From the NCBI GenBank assembly GCA_965657335.1, contig CBFHOH010000015.1, forward strand, positions 1-64,000: a stretch of DNA of 64,000 nt, written 5' to 3'. This document shows positions 25,416 to 34,481 of this stretch, in pieces (the first letter of the stretch is position 1; each line of letters begins with the position of its first letter). Below the pieces are notes generated by a model that had not been told where the DNA came from, ran no database searches, and saw only the letters and a program-made list of their open reading frames with translations. Source of the DNA: UBA4582 sp965657335. Lineage in GTDB: Bacteria > Pseudomonadota > Gammaproteobacteria > Pseudomonadales > Azotimanducaceae. The translations under genes and the position numbers were made by a program.

Positions 25416-25744
25416 CAGCTTGCTGTGTTTGCTTTTCGGAAAAGATCAAGCTTCAAGTTCAGGTAAATCTGCGCATTAGCGACTTCGCAGTCAAGCAGTC
25501 CGCGCGCTTTTCGATTCTTACCAGGTTGCGCTTACAGGCCTGTATAGGTGATATGTTTTTGTTTGTAACGTGTTCGTCGACGTCAGCGATATTAACCATA
25601 CGCGGGAAATTTAATGCGTTCTATCAAGTGAAGCGAGCTTCTCACTGCAGCGGAAGGAACAGCAATGTCAATTATCGCTCTGCACGATAAACACGGATTA
25701 ACTAGCGATAACTAGCTTTTGAGGTGTGTGAGCTCTCAGCAAGG
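25416..25744. other. Intergenic region after the PEP-CTERM gene
   Basis: About 330 bases between convergent genes. A nested inverted repeat (AGCTTG 25417-25422 with CAAGCT 25447-25452, inner CTTTTC/GAAAAG) lies just after the stop but lacks a following T-run. TAACTAGC occurs twice in tandem at 25699-25716. No gene was found. Confidence 0.5.
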
Positions 25745-26533
25745 TTAGCGAGGCACGAGTCCTTCAACCTGCAATCGGTGAATTCTGCGCGGTTCATTAT
25801 CCGCGTGGTCGTGCACGGCGAAATGTAAAACCGATCGATTGTCCCACATGACAAGATCACCGTCTTGCCAGTGGTGGCGTGTTTGAAATTCAGGACGAAC
25901 GCTATGCTCGAATAAAAATGAAAGTAGGGACTGACTTTCTTTTGTGCTCCAACCGTGAAATTTGGTGGTGAAGGCTCGACAGACAAAGAGGGCTTTTTCA
26001 CGAGTCTCGTCATGCTCTCGAACAACCGGATGGACAGCGCTTGGTGCCTTTTCAGATGCCTGTTTATATTGCGTTGCTAGGTTGACCGCCGAGTGTTCCG
26101 CGCTAAGGTCGAGCAGCATAGACTTAAGACCTTCGGAAAGTGTGTTGAATGCTAACACTTGATTAGAAAAGGCCGTATCCCCGCCAATTGATGGTGTTTC
26201 TCGCGCGTAGAGCATCGTGAACTTCGGGGGCGCGCGGTTGTAAGTCATATCCGAATGCCAGTGCTGATTAATGTCTCTTTGCTTGCCAACATTACGCAAT
26301 TCGATAATTTCGGGATAGTTTTCCATCCCAGCATAGGGATGTTTGACTAAATTCCCCCAGCGTTTGGCGAAGTCGATATGGTCGTTTTCAGTCAGATGCT
26401 GATCTGGCAATACAATGACCTTGTGATCAAGAAAATGCTGGTTGATCTCCAGCCACTGACTTTCCGTCACAGCCCGAACGTCTATCCCTTCAATTCGGGC
26501 TCCAAGTGGTGCGGCTATTCGCGTTACTTTCAT
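25745..26533 (-). CDS. TauD/TfdA family 2-oxoglutarate dioxygenase
   Basis: Cytoplasmic Fe(II)/2-oxoglutarate-dependent oxygenase of the TauD group, which hydroxylates small organic acids such as sulfonates or aryloxy acids. Iron ligands fit: His93 and Asp95 in HWHSDMTY, and distal His237 in SVLHFAVHD, with the 2-oxoglutarate-binding Arg in EPRRIHRL. The N-terminus IAAPLGARIEGIDVR is typical. The 262-residue length is slightly short of TauD (about 280). It stands alone on the minus strand, so its substrate cannot be inferred. Confidence 0.88.
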   Translation of the reverse strand: MKVTRIAAPLGARIEGIDVRAVTESQWLEINQHFLDHKVIVLPDQHLTENDHIDFAKRWGNLVKHPYAGMENYPEIIELRNVGKQRDINQHWHSDMTYNRAPPKFTMLYARETPSIGGDTAFSNQVLAFNTLSEGLKSMLLDLSAEHSAVNLATQYKQASEKAPSAVHPVVREHDETREKALFVCRAFTTKFHGWSTKESQSLLSFLFEHSVRPEFQTRHHWQDGDLVMWDNRSVLHFAVHDHADNEPRRIHRLQVEGLVPR

Positions 26534-26742
26534 CTAGTTCGTCCTCTTTGCTCGGTGTTGGCAATACGTAATCGTATGAAAAGTGTGTTCTCGGGTGATC
26601 GTGATCTGCTAAAATTTACGACGGTTGGTTTTAAGTTACGAACCGATAGCGTCGGTTTAAGAGTAGTAGATGCGACGTTTTTATTTTTTATTCGCTGCAA
26701 TTGAAGTTTAATATCTGCAATTCAGAAGGAGCCTTAATAAGT

Positions 26743-27069
26743 ATGTACGAAAGTTGGAAATCTTTAGGAGTGTTGCGAAACATGCTGCACCTCGTTGCTT
26801 TGCTTCTTATTCTTGTCTTGCCTTTTGCTGACCCTATGTGGCATCCGGAAACAGTGTATGAATTATTCATGGGGGCGATAATTCCCGCCACTGCGCCTAT
26901 TGTGTTTGTCGTCATAATGTTCGATGTCTTGATGTCTAGTGTGATGAAATCAGGCTATGAGTCTGATGAGACCCTATACTTCGGCCGCGTCATCAGGTGG
27001 CATTTAGCGGTTGGTTTTACACTTTTGGCGATGTGGTTGTTTTCGTTTACAGACGCTTTGTTTCTGTAG
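26743..27069 (+). CDS. Small membrane protein, unknown
   Basis: A 108-residue protein with three predicted spans: NMLHLVALLLILVLPFA, the segment around IIPATAPIVFVVIMF, and HLAVGFTLLAMWLFSF. Start chosen at ATG 26743 because AGAAGGAG lies about nine bases upstream; an in-frame TTG at 26701 has none. No family is recognised. Its end overlaps the convergent phosphatase-like gene by 23 bases. Confidence 0.65.
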   Translation: MYESWKSLGVLRNMLHLVALLLILVLPFADPMWHPETVYELFMGAIIPATAPIVFVVIMFDVLMSSVMKSGYESDETLYFGRVIRWHLAVGFTLLAMWLFSFTDALFL

Positions 27070-27610
27070 TTGTCCCGACGGCACCCAACAAGCCGTTTAG
27101 TGTTGCATCGCCGAGATTGATAGATCGAGCAATCTTAAGCGCCTCAGCTTTTGTCATACCCTGATGTTTAATTAGGAACGCGGCCCAAATTTGGCTGGCT
27201 CTTTTTGCACTTCGGCAATGCAGCAGAATTTTACCCTCGTGTTCGTCATAGGCCGCGATAAATTCATTCAGCGCACTAGTCGAGTAGCCTTTTTTCCCGT
27301 TCAGAGGTATGTGAACGTAGTCCAGCCCGAGTGAATTGGCAAGCTCGGCCTCATCAAAGGGCACCTGTTCTTTATCTATCATCTCTGCTGTGGTTCTAAG
27401 GTTGACTACAGCTGTAACGTTTTGCTGTCTAAGTTGTCTGATAGCCGCTTCGCTAGGTTGACCCGCGATGTAGCTGTCGCCGCTCTTAAAATAGTACTTT
27501 TGGTATTCGATCGGGGGCAAAGCTTGCGGGCTACTATGTTGTGTCTCGGCAGCAGCAGCTGTTGTTAATAAAGCACAAATAGCAAACATACAGAAAACAA
27601 AATCTCTCAT
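27047..27610 (-). CDS. Periplasmic protein-tyrosine-phosphatase-like protein (DUF442 type)
   Basis: A 187-residue exported protein: the signal peptide MRDFVFCMFAICALLTTAAAA is followed by a phosphatase-like domain. YIAGQPSEAAIRQLRQQNV and VVNLRT match the start of the beta-lactamase-hydrolase-like phosphatase family (DUF442), and ILLHCRSAKRAS gives its shortened C-x4-R active-site loop. The fold is that of dual-specificity phosphatases, but DUF442 members have few characterised substrates. It is divergent from the FBP-domain gene by about 120 bases. Confidence 0.8.
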   Translation of the reverse strand: MRDFVFCMFAICALLTTAAAAETQHSSPQALPPIEYQKYYFKSGDSYIAGQPSEAAIRQLRQQNVTAVVNLRTTAEMIDKEQVPFDEAELANSLGLDYVHIPLNGKKGYSTSALNEFIAAYDEHEGKILLHCRSAKRASQIWAAFLIKHQGMTKAEALKIARSINLGDATLNGLLGAVGTTTETKRL

Positions 27611-27730
27611 TGTGTAACGCTCGCAATGGTAATGGTGGGAGACATTTTAGTATGAAAAAGCACAGTGTTGCCAAGCCAAAAAATCGTTGTTAAATTGAAT
27701 TTGCGATTATTAGCCCGGGAGACGCCAGCG

Positions 27731-28219
27731 ATGGAGGTGCTTGATCACGAGCAGATTAAACAAGCGTTTTTACACGAAAAACGCCCCCCCATTGTGCCAA
27801 ATTTGGCCAAAGTGGACTGGGGTGTGCTTGATTATTTTGGCTGGATTCATCCGGCAGGCCATCAGGGTTATATTGTTGTGCCACTTGCGAACGATGAAAT
27901 ACGCGGGCTAGTGCTCAGGCGCTCAATGGCGAGTGTGCGTAAACCGAGGTTTGAAATGTGTTCCTGGTGTAATCATGTTCACAACTCAAGTGGAACGGCC
28001 ATGTTCAGCACGATCGTCAGAGGGTCAGATGAGAGAAAAACAGTGGGCAATCTCATGTGCAGAAATCTGGATTGCAGCCTGAGGATTCGAAATTTGAGCT
28101 CGGATCCGCCAAGTTATATGGGTGAGACAATAGATTTGGGCAACAAGGTTTCCAGGCTGCAAAACGCATTGTATCGATTTCTACATCGATCGAACTCACT
28201 ATACGCGACCGAATCCTAA
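27731..28219 (+). CDS. FBP-domain (treble-clef zinc finger) protein
   Basis: A 162-residue protein resembling the FBP family that binds elongation factor G or ribosomes. A CSWC pair (in FEMCSWCNHVH) and C-x4-C-like MCRNLDCSLRIRN supply four Cys for zinc. The N-terminal VDWGVLDYFGWIHPAGHQGY is also family-like. Start at ATG 27731 with GGGAG nine bases upstream; an upstream in-frame start at 27665 has none. It is convergent with the globin gene. EF-G binding in this organism is inferred from the family only. Confidence 0.75.
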   Translation: MEVLDHEQIKQAFLHEKRPPIVPNLAKVDWGVLDYFGWIHPAGHQGYIVVPLANDEIRGLVLRRSMASVRKPRFEMCSWCNHVHNSSGTAMFSTIVRGSDERKTVGNLMCRNLDCSLRIRNLSSDPPSYMGETIDLGNKVSRLQNALYRFLHRSNSLYATES

Positions 28220-28234
28220 GGCCATTCCTGCATG

Positions 28235-28627
28235 TTAGTGTCTGGTTTTTATCTCTTTCAGAAACAAATCGATTCTTGACTGCCAGGCCTGGTCATAGGC
28301 TTCATTCCAGTCTGATTCCAGAGATTCGGCAATCACTTCCTTTAGCGCAGCGAGCAAATTACCGTACATTTCTGGCGTCACGCTGTAGGCAAGTCGGTGG
28401 TTTTTCACCTCGAAATTCAGATAGCTTTCTTCATCACGGAAGTCCGTATTCATCATCAGGCGGTAAACCTCGTCAAGCATGCGTCCTCTGACAATATCAT
28501 CAATATGAGCCATTAACGCCTCTGAACCGGGACACCTCGCAAAATAATTTTTGTATACCGCGGGGGATATATCACCTGCTTTCTCAGCAACGATTTCAAA
28601 TGATGCATAAACCAGATCTTCAGCCAT
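28235..28627 (-). CDS. Globin-like protein
   Basis: A 130-residue protein with the globin pattern: VYKNYFARCPGSEALMAHI in the B-E region, then VKNHRLAYSVTPEMYGNLLAALKEV. The His of NHRLAY lies where bacterial globins have the proximal F8 haem ligand, and the following V-T-P-x-M-Y and ALKEV segments match flavohaemoglobin-type sequences. There is no reductase domain, so it is a single-domain globin. Possible roles are oxygen sensing, NO detoxification or oxygen storage. It is convergent with the FBP gene (15 bases apart). Confidence 0.72.
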   Translation of the reverse strand: MAEDLVYASFEIVAEKAGDISPAVYKNYFARCPGSEALMAHIDDIVRGRMLDEVYRLMMNTDFRDEESYLNFEVKNHRLAYSVTPEMYGNLLAALKEVIAESLESDWNEAYDQAWQSRIDLFLKEIKTRH

Positions 28628-28691
28628 CGGAACCTCTCTCTGTTGTGATTGCCAAGTATACGTTTGTCGGTAGCGGCTGCCTCATCAAATT

Positions 28692-28716
28692 TTGCGCGGA
28701 AATTGATCCCGCGCAA
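28692..28716. repeat. 8-bp inverted repeat downstream of the MFS gene
   Basis: TTGCGCGG (28692-28699) and CCGCGCAA (28709-28716) flank a nine-base loop. It lies 38 bases after the stop of the minus-strand MFS gene, as a terminator or mRNA-end stabiliser would, but only AAAATTTG follows on that strand. Confidence 0.45.
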
Positions 28717-28753
28717 GGAAATTGGACAAAGTTTTCAGCAAAAAGCTCTCCAA

Positions 28754-30076
28754 CTACGCGACTGTCATGGATTGCGCGGTTTCCAGATCTTTCTTCAAAT
28801 GTTTTGAGGCAAAGAAATAGTTGATGAAAGACACGAAGTAGACACAGGTACATATCATTAAGGCAATGCGGAGCGATTCAACATCGGTCATACCCAAAGT
28901 GTTCTGGAACACGTCACTTAGTATTCCGACAGTCGTTGGCCCAAATACGAGGCCAATGATGTTGATGATAAAGAGTAGCAGGGCAGAGGCTGCTGCGCGC
29001 ATCGCCAGCGGTGCTAGCGATTGCGTCATGCCGAAGGTCGGACCTGTGTACAAATTCGAAAGCAGTGCTGGCATCACGTAGAGCGCAAGCGCGATATACA
29101 AACTATCAAAAAGGTAAACTGCGATAGAGAAGGGCGCAGCGATGAGAAATCCGTATGCCGGAATCCACATGTAATACCGTACATCTTTTGCGCCGAAGCG
29201 ATCAGCAAGGACACCACCGAAAAATGTGCCGATACCGCCTGCGATGCCAATGATCAATCCAAGCGCCGTGCCGACTTCACCTGTTGTCATTCCGTGAGTA
29301 CGTATGAGAAAAGAAGGCATCCAAGCGATGGCACCATAGCCGACGAATGCCTGAGTCGCAGCACCCAGAGAAAGATGCCGAAACGATTTGAAGCTCCACA
29401 TGGTCTTGAGCACAGTGGTAAAAGGAATCTGTTCAACAGTGGGTTTACGTCCCTCTGAATAACCGCGAGGAGGTTCTTTCACCGTTAATTTTAATAAAAC
29501 TGCAAGCGCAATACCCGGAATGCCAACAACGAGAAATGCATTCCTCCAGCCAAAATATTGATCTATCCACCCGCCAGCGAGGTTGCCGAACAATATGCCC
29601 ACAGGAATTCCCAGTGCATAAACTCCAAGTGCGCTGGCGCGAGCGTCGGTTGGAAAGTAGTCCGCGATCAGTGAATGTGACGGTGGACTGCCCCCCGCTT
29701 CGCCGACGCCAACACCAATTCGTGCAATCAATAACTGTACGAAGTTTGTCGCCTGGCCAGACAAAGCCGTCATGGCACTCCAAATCGCTAGGCAAACAGA
29801 AATGATGGTGACTCGAGAGTGTTTGTCTGCAAGCCGTGCAATGGGAATGCCCAGCGTTGCGTAAAATATACCGAACGCAACGCCGCTTAGTGCGCCAATT
29901 TGCGTGTCAGATAAATCGAGATCTGTCTTTATTGATTGCGCGAGAATGGCAAGAATCTGTCTGTCGACGAAATTAAATACATAGACCACCGTCAAAACGC
30001 CGAGCACATATCTGGTATACCCTTTGGTAAAAAGTGGTTGCTGAGTGGGTATCGTTTGTTTTGACTGCTCGGTCAT
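28754..30076 (-). CDS. MFS transporter (spinster-like)
   Basis: A 440-residue inner-membrane transporter with about twelve spans. The MFS signature between spans 2 and 3 reads ATLGIPIARLADKHSRV, and VVYVFNFVDRQILAIL in the first span is characteristic of the spinster-like group, whose bacterial members move lipids, sugars or aromatic acids. GGWIDQYFGWRNAF is also typical. It follows the nitroreductase gene by about 100 bases, separated by a strong inverted repeat. The substrate is unknown. Confidence 0.9.
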   Translation of the reverse strand: MTEQSKQTIPTQQPLFTKGYTRYVLGVLTVVYVFNFVDRQILAILAQSIKTDLDLSDTQIGALSGVAFGIFYATLGIPIARLADKHSRVTIISVCLAIWSAMTALSGQATNFVQLLIARIGVGVGEAGGSPPSHSLIADYFPTDARASALGVYALGIPVGILFGNLAGGWIDQYFGWRNAFLVVGIPGIALAVLLKLTVKEPPRGYSEGRKPTVEQIPFTTVLKTMWSFKSFRHLSLGAATQAFVGYGAIAWMPSFLIRTHGMTTGEVGTALGLIIGIAGGIGTFFGGVLADRFGAKDVRYYMWIPAYGFLIAAPFSIAVYLFDSLYIALALYVMPALLSNLYTGPTFGMTQSLAPLAMRAAASALLLFIINIIGLVFGPTTVGILSDVFQNTLGMTDVESLRIALMICTCVYFVSFINYFFASKHLKKDLETAQSMTVA

Positions 30077-30113
30077 GAGTTCTCCGTTGGGTTTTAATTT
30101 GCTGCACAGGTCG

Positions 30114-30138
30114 TCGCTGCAATGCTAGCTTGCAGCGA
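30114..30138. repeat. 9-7-9 perfect inverted repeat between nitroreductase and MFS genes
   Basis: TCGCTGCAA (30114-30122), loop TGCTAGC, TTGCAGCGA (30130-30138). No T-run follows on either strand. It lies about 40 bases ahead of the MFS start, so a regulator operator or an RNA hairpin is more likely than a terminator. Confidence 0.55.
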
Positions 30139-30179
30139 TAGTCGTAGCTTCGTGCTGGGGCTGTTTTGGCGCGCTCTAT

Positions 30180-30836
30180 TCAGGTGACAACCTTGATGAA
30201 GGTTGACTGGGGTTCTCGCTCGGAGATAAGTCTATTGACGGGTGCCTCGGTGTCTTCATAACCGATTGCCATGCCGCAAAATATGCCCAGCTCGGGCGGT
30301 GCCCCAACAAACTCTGCAACCGTTTGTGGTCGGGTAGCCCAAATTTCCTGAGCACAGGTTGCTAACCCGGCTTCGGTCGCCAACAACATAAACGTTTGTA
30401 GAAACATGCCAAGGTCAGACCATTGCGGCTTGCCCATTTGATGATCAACAAAGCAAAAGAATGCGCTGGGCGCGCCGAAAAATTGATAGTTCTCCATCAA
30501 TCGTCTTATTCGTCCGCCGCGATCTTCTCTGGGAATGCCGAGGAGTGCGTACATGTCCTCGCCAACTTTGAAGCGTGAGCTTCGATAAGGTTCAGATAAT
30601 GGTGCGGGATAAACATCGTAAGCAGGATCTTCCTGTTCGGTTCGGCTTTCAAGGAACGTTTGAAAACGATTAAAAGACTCATCGTTAATCAGGAAAATGC
30701 GCCAGGGTTGCAGGTTTCCGCCGGAAGGTGCGCGAGCCGCCTTTTCTAGCAGGGAAAGAATCAGGCTCGTTTCGACCGGCTGGTCAGTAAAGGCTCTGAC
30801 CGATTTTCGGCTGGAGACCGCGTCACTTACATTCAT
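30180..30836 (-). CDS. Nitroreductase family protein
   Basis: FMN-dependent NAD(P)H oxidoreductase of 218 residues. SRKSVRAFTDQPV and ARAPSGGNLQPWRIFLI are the FMN-binding N-terminal motifs, SDLGMFLQTFMLLATEAGLA is the central helix, and FCGMAIGYEDTEAPVN is the typical C-terminal segment. Start at ATG 30836 with AGGA eight bases upstream rather than an ATT/ATG seven codons earlier. Substrates of this family range from nitroaromatics to quinones; none is indicated here. Confidence 0.9.
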   Translation of the reverse strand: MNVSDAVSSRKSVRAFTDQPVETSLILSLLEKAARAPSGGNLQPWRIFLINDESFNRFQTFLESRTEQEDPAYDVYPAPLSEPYRSSRFKVGEDMYALLGIPREDRGGRIRRLMENYQFFGAPSAFFCFVDHQMGKPQWSDLGMFLQTFMLLATEAGLATCAQEIWATRPQTVAEFVGAPPELGIFCGMAIGYEDTEAPVNRLISEREPQSTFIKVVT

Positions 30837-31264
30837 CGATATTTTCCTGTGTATCACTGTTGGGTAATTTGTGAATTAAGTCACGATGACTCAACCGGGT
30901 CAATGCCCTAGCTCAGAACTAACGGGTGATGATGATTTTTCGTCTGATGATGTGTGCCGGTGCGTATTTTGTGAAACCATGCTTGATGAGAACGGTCGAT
31001 TAACCCGTCTGAGAAAACCGCATATGGGGGGCTTATTCGTCTCGAGTTAAATGGCTCGGTTGGTTAGGATTGATGTCCTTGCTTGGTATCGTCGCGAAGA
31101 GCTCGCTGCGGCTAATCCGTTGTGCTGACCGCGCTAACTGTCCTCTCCGGTGTTGCATCCGGAAGCGCTTAGCCGCACCATGTGCAAGTTGACACGATCA
31201 TTAACAACTCGAACTTACCCTCGTTCAATATATCTTGAAAGCAGCGAGTACACAGGAGAACAAT
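30837..31264. other. Divergent intergenic region, about 430 bases
   Basis: Lies between the nitroreductase and the luciferase-like gene. A TTGACA at about 31190 has no good -10 partner, and AATATATC near 31229 could be a -10 for the plus-strand gene. No coding frame of note was seen. Confidence 0.45.
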
Positions 31265-32308
31265 ATGAAGACTTCAATTTCCATCGGCAGTGCTTACTAC
31301 AACGGCGAAGATTGGGATGATCTCGTTGAATATACCGTCGAGGCTGAAAAGGCTGGAGTAGATTCTGCGTGGTCCGCTGAAGCATGGGGTATGGATGCGA
31401 TTGTTCCATTAGCTTTTATCGCCGCAAAAACAAAGAAGATTAAATTGGGTACGGGGATTATGCAGATTTCCTCTCGCGTCCCGTCGATGATTGCGATGAC
31501 TGCTCAAAGTTTAGATACGGTCTCACATGGGCGCTTCCTTTTAGGCTTGGGCGTGAGTGGGCCTCAGGTAGTCGAAGGATTGCATGGCGCAAATTTTGCG
31601 CAACCTCTGAGCAGGCTGAAAGAGTGCATCGCGGTAATAAAAAAGGGGTTGAAAGGCGACCGGGTTGAGTACGATGGAAAACATTATCTGTTACCGAGAC
31701 CGGGAGGTGAGGGTAAACCCATCCGCTTATCTCAACCGCCAAGACCCAACTTGCCACTATACCTCGCGACGCTCGGGCCGAAGTCTTTGGAGCTGACTGG
31801 AGAAGTTGCTAATGGTTGGTTAGGCACTTCTTTCATTCCCGAGCATGCAGACATTTTTCTTGAACCGATGGCGAAAGGAGCAGCAAAGAGCGGTCGCACA
31901 CTGGCAGATATTGATATACAAATCGGTGCCAGTTTCGAGTTGGGTGATCATGTTGAGGAGATGATAGAAGCGAGGCGACCAGCCCTCGCGTTTACGCTTG
32001 GTGCGATGGGCTCGGCGCAGACAAACTTCTATAACGATGCATTTAAGCGTGCGGGTTATGAAGAGGCCGCCATTGAAGTGCAGAAGCTCTGGGTGGAAGG
32101 CAATAAACCTGAAGCGATAAAGCGCGTGCCTGATGAGATGGTACTCAAAACAAATCTCATCGGCACAAAGGAAATGATTCGCGAAAGGTTGAATGTGTAT
32201 AAGAGTGTCGGAGTATCGACCCTCAGTCTGCGCACCGGCGGAAATTCATGGAAAGAAAAGCTCGACGCTTTGTGTGAGGCGGTTGATTTCGTGAAGGGAG
32301 AAGACTGA
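31265..32308 (+). CDS. LLM-class (luciferase-like) F420- or FMN-dependent oxidoreductase
   Basis: A 347-residue TIM-barrel oxidoreductase of the bacterial luciferase superfamily. The N-terminal strand MKTSISIGSAYYN is followed by AEKAGVDSAWSAEAWGMDA, LGTGIMQISSRVPSMIAMTA, and HGRFLLGLGVSGPQVVEGLHG, typical of F420-dependent (methylene-H4MPT reductase-like) members. Start at ATG 31265 (AGGAGA six bases upstream). Whether this organism makes F420 cannot be judged from the window, so FMN use is equally possible. Substrate unknown. Confidence 0.87.
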   Translation: MKTSISIGSAYYNGEDWDDLVEYTVEAEKAGVDSAWSAEAWGMDAIVPLAFIAAKTKKIKLGTGIMQISSRVPSMIAMTAQSLDTVSHGRFLLGLGVSGPQVVEGLHGANFAQPLSRLKECIAVIKKGLKGDRVEYDGKHYLLPRPGGEGKPIRLSQPPRPNLPLYLATLGPKSLELTGEVANGWLGTSFIPEHADIFLEPMAKGAAKSGRTLADIDIQIGASFELGDHVEEMIEARRPALAFTLGAMGSAQTNFYNDAFKRAGYEEAAIEVQKLWVEGNKPEAIKRVPDEMVLKTNLIGTKEMIRERLNVYKSVGVSTLSLRTGGNSWKEKLDALCEAVDFVKGED

Positions 32309-32332
32309 TTGCTATCGTGAGGGGTGTTTAAG

Positions 32333-33130
32333 GTGTGGATTCGTGCTTCGACAGAATTTCAATTCGAAGTTAAATCGCCGACGCCGTTAATTTTTATGCT
32401 GCGACCGCGAAGCGGTGCTCAGCAATGGGTCGCCAGTGAGTCTTATACACTCACGCCGAATGTGCCTGTTGTCGAGGTTACGGATAAATACGGTAATCTT
32501 TGCCAGCGTATTGTGGCACCAACAGGTGACTTCGGCATTAGTACTGTGGCCTTGGTCGAGACGGCAGACGAATACGATCAAAACCGTGAGGCTCGTTTCA
32601 TTGATATACCGAGACTGCCCGAGTCTGTACTTGAATACCTTCTCCCTAGTCGTTATTGCGAGTCAGATCGATTCGGAAAAATGACGCTGGACCTCGTAAA
32701 GCACGTTGAACCGGGGTATCAACAGGTTGAATGTGTCGTTAATTGGGTAAAGGAAAATATCAGGTTCAAACCACTGAGTAGCACCTATCCTGTCTCGGCA
32801 ACAGAAGTGAATAAGCGACGCGAGGGTGTGTGCCGCGACCTGGCGCAGATATCAATGGCGATGTGCCGAAGTATCTGTATTCCAACCCGCTTGGTCGTCG
32901 GGTATTTGCATGGATTGGAACCGATGGATATTCATGCTTGGTTCGAAGCATATATCGGCGATCGTTGGTATGTGTTTGATCCAACACAAAACGACCTTAA
33001 AGGGGGGCGAATTGCCATTGCCTATGGTAGAGATGCTGCTGACGTTGCAATCTATAATCAATATGGTCCGCTTTTGTTACCAAAAAAAATGCTTGTCTCA
33101 GTGGAAGCTACCGAGGGCGTCTTTAGCTAA
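32333..33130 (+). CDS. Transglutaminase-like cysteine peptidase family protein
   Basis: A 265-residue cytoplasmic protein with the bacterial transglutaminase N-terminal domain (about 1-110) and core (about 130-235). The catalytic triad is visible: Cys in REGVCRDLAQIS, His in MDIHAWFEAY and Asp in YVFDPTQND. Start at GTG 32333 with GAGGGG ten bases upstream. It is convergent with the zinc peptidase gene and overlaps it by eight bases; these two families are often found close together in proteobacteria. It may act as a peptidase or amidase; the substrate is unknown. Confidence 0.87.
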   Translation: MWIRASTEFQFEVKSPTPLIFMLRPRSGAQQWVASESYTLTPNVPVVEVTDKYGNLCQRIVAPTGDFGISTVALVETADEYDQNREARFIDIPRLPESVLEYLLPSRYCESDRFGKMTLDLVKHVEPGYQQVECVVNWVKENIRFKPLSSTYPVSATEVNKRREGVCRDLAQISMAMCRSICIPTRLVVGYLHGLEPMDIHAWFEAYIGDRWYVFDPTQNDLKGGRIAIAYGRDAADVAIYNQYGPLLLPKKMLVSVEATEGVFS

Positions 33131-34226
33131 ACCTTGCATCGCGTATGATGTCATGCACGTAGTGCAATTTTTCGATAACCGGACGAGACAGCACAAACGG
33201 GTACAGATCACGTTGGCCGCTGCTTCTGTTAATACTATTGAGAGCATAAGTGAGCGGTAACCATTTCTCTAGCAGTTCGTCGAAAGAGGTTGCCCAGTAG
33301 CTATCGATGGGGGAGAAGGATTGACCTGACTGGTTGTTTGCAATGATGACGCCGTGATCGGTTGCCGTCTCCAAAGAATCAACAATGTTTAGATAGTGCG
33401 CCCAAGTTTCAGCCCAATCCTCCCAAGAATGAGAGCTGGCGTAGGCTGTCACATGTTTTTCACGCCAGTCTGGGGTTGCACCAACTTGATAATAGTTAGC
33501 CATCGCTTTGTCGTAGTTTTCGCGCTCGTCTCCGAATAGTGCTCGGTATCCTTCTAGCTTGTCTGTCTCTGCAATTAAGTGCTCCCAGTAGTAATGACCA
33601 CTTTCATGCCTAAAGTGACCCAGCACAGAACGGTAAACTTCGTTCATATTAAGTCTGCGTTTTTCCCTTTCGGCATCGTCAGCCTCCGCTAAATTTAGGG
33701 TGATTAGGCCTGCGGAGTGCCCTGTCATCACTCTTTGAGTTTCCTGAAAGTCATCTTTGAGATCTTTCAGGAAATCAAAGGCAAGTCCGTGTCTTTGATC
33801 TACGCCTTTGCCGACAACTGGCAAACCGAGTCTTAAAAGGCTGTAAAGTAGCCTACGTTTGCCCTGTTCAAGTTTAATCCAAAGGGGGATGTTCTCGCTG
33901 ACAGAGAGGTCAGGAATGATGTTATTGAGCGTGCAGGATCGACAGTAGATATCGGAACTTGTGGCAGGAATCAGCCAGTTGCACGCGTGCCAATCGGTCG
34001 TGTTTTTACATTTTTTGAATGTGAGGCCTCTCGGGTGCCCGTCCACTGGTTGCCATAGCGCCTCCTCGTTCTTATCAAGCGTGGCAAGATTATGGTCTTC
34101 GGGTATGTACCCTAGGTCATGCTGACAACGAACGCAGGACAGATTCTCAAAAAAAGTGAGTTGGTCGCAGACCTGGCATTTAAAAGACTTCATTTGTGGG
34201 TTTGTACTTTGGACATCGAGCGTCAT
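33123..34226 (-). CDS. Zinc-ribbon putative zinc-binding metallopeptidase
   Basis: A 367-residue protein with an N-terminal four-Cys zinc ribbon (FKCQVCDQLTFF then LSCVRCQHDLG) and a second Cys cluster CRSCTLN, followed by a putative metallopeptidase domain with HESGH in HFRHESGHYYW. The sequence belongs to the zinc-binding peptidase family PF15887 by pattern. Start taken at ATG 34226; ATG 34193 (MKSFKCQVC) is also possible and neither has a good ribosome site. It faces the transglutaminase gene with an eight-base overlap. Proteolytic activity is not established for the family. Confidence 0.82.
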   Translation of the reverse strand: MTLDVQSTNPQMKSFKCQVCDQLTFFENLSCVRCQHDLGYIPEDHNLATLDKNEEALWQPVDGHPRGLTFKKCKNTTDWHACNWLIPATSSDIYCRSCTLNNIIPDLSVSENIPLWIKLEQGKRRLLYSLLRLGLPVVGKGVDQRHGLAFDFLKDLKDDFQETQRVMTGHSAGLITLNLAEADDAEREKRRLNMNEVYRSVLGHFRHESGHYYWEHLIAETDKLEGYRALFGDERENYDKAMANYYQVGATPDWREKHVTAYASSHSWEDWAETWAHYLNIVDSLETATDHGVIIANNQSGQSFSPIDSYWATSFDELLEKWLPLTYALNSINRSSGQRDLYPFVLSRPVIEKLHYVHDIIRDARFS

Positions 34227-34481
34227 GGTAGCTGCAATGCTAGGTGTAAAACAAGAAAATCTGTGAGACTGATGGCGTGGAATAGGCTACTATTTTGACG
34301 CCAAACTGAAACCTGTAAAAAGACCTAAGTTGCTGTTTTTTAATCCTTTAAGCGGAAATGTTCTTCAACGTCGACATATGGTTTTTTACATTGATTTAAC
34401 GCTGCAGGAATTCACGCACGTGCGACGCACCACACCCTTTGTAACTTGCTTGAATTAGCTTGTCAGCGCTACCCACATCTT
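34227..34481. other. Intergenic region
   Basis: About 255 bases between the zinc peptidase and the small coupled frame (520 bases if that frame is not real). GTGCG-A-CGCAC at about 34420 is a tiny palindrome. No gene or RNA was recognised. Confidence 0.4.

Noticed and set aside
25702..26025. 107-codon minus-strand frame overlapping the TauD gene
   Set aside because: It lies in another frame of the TauD gene, which has all its catalytic motifs; no protein features of its own.
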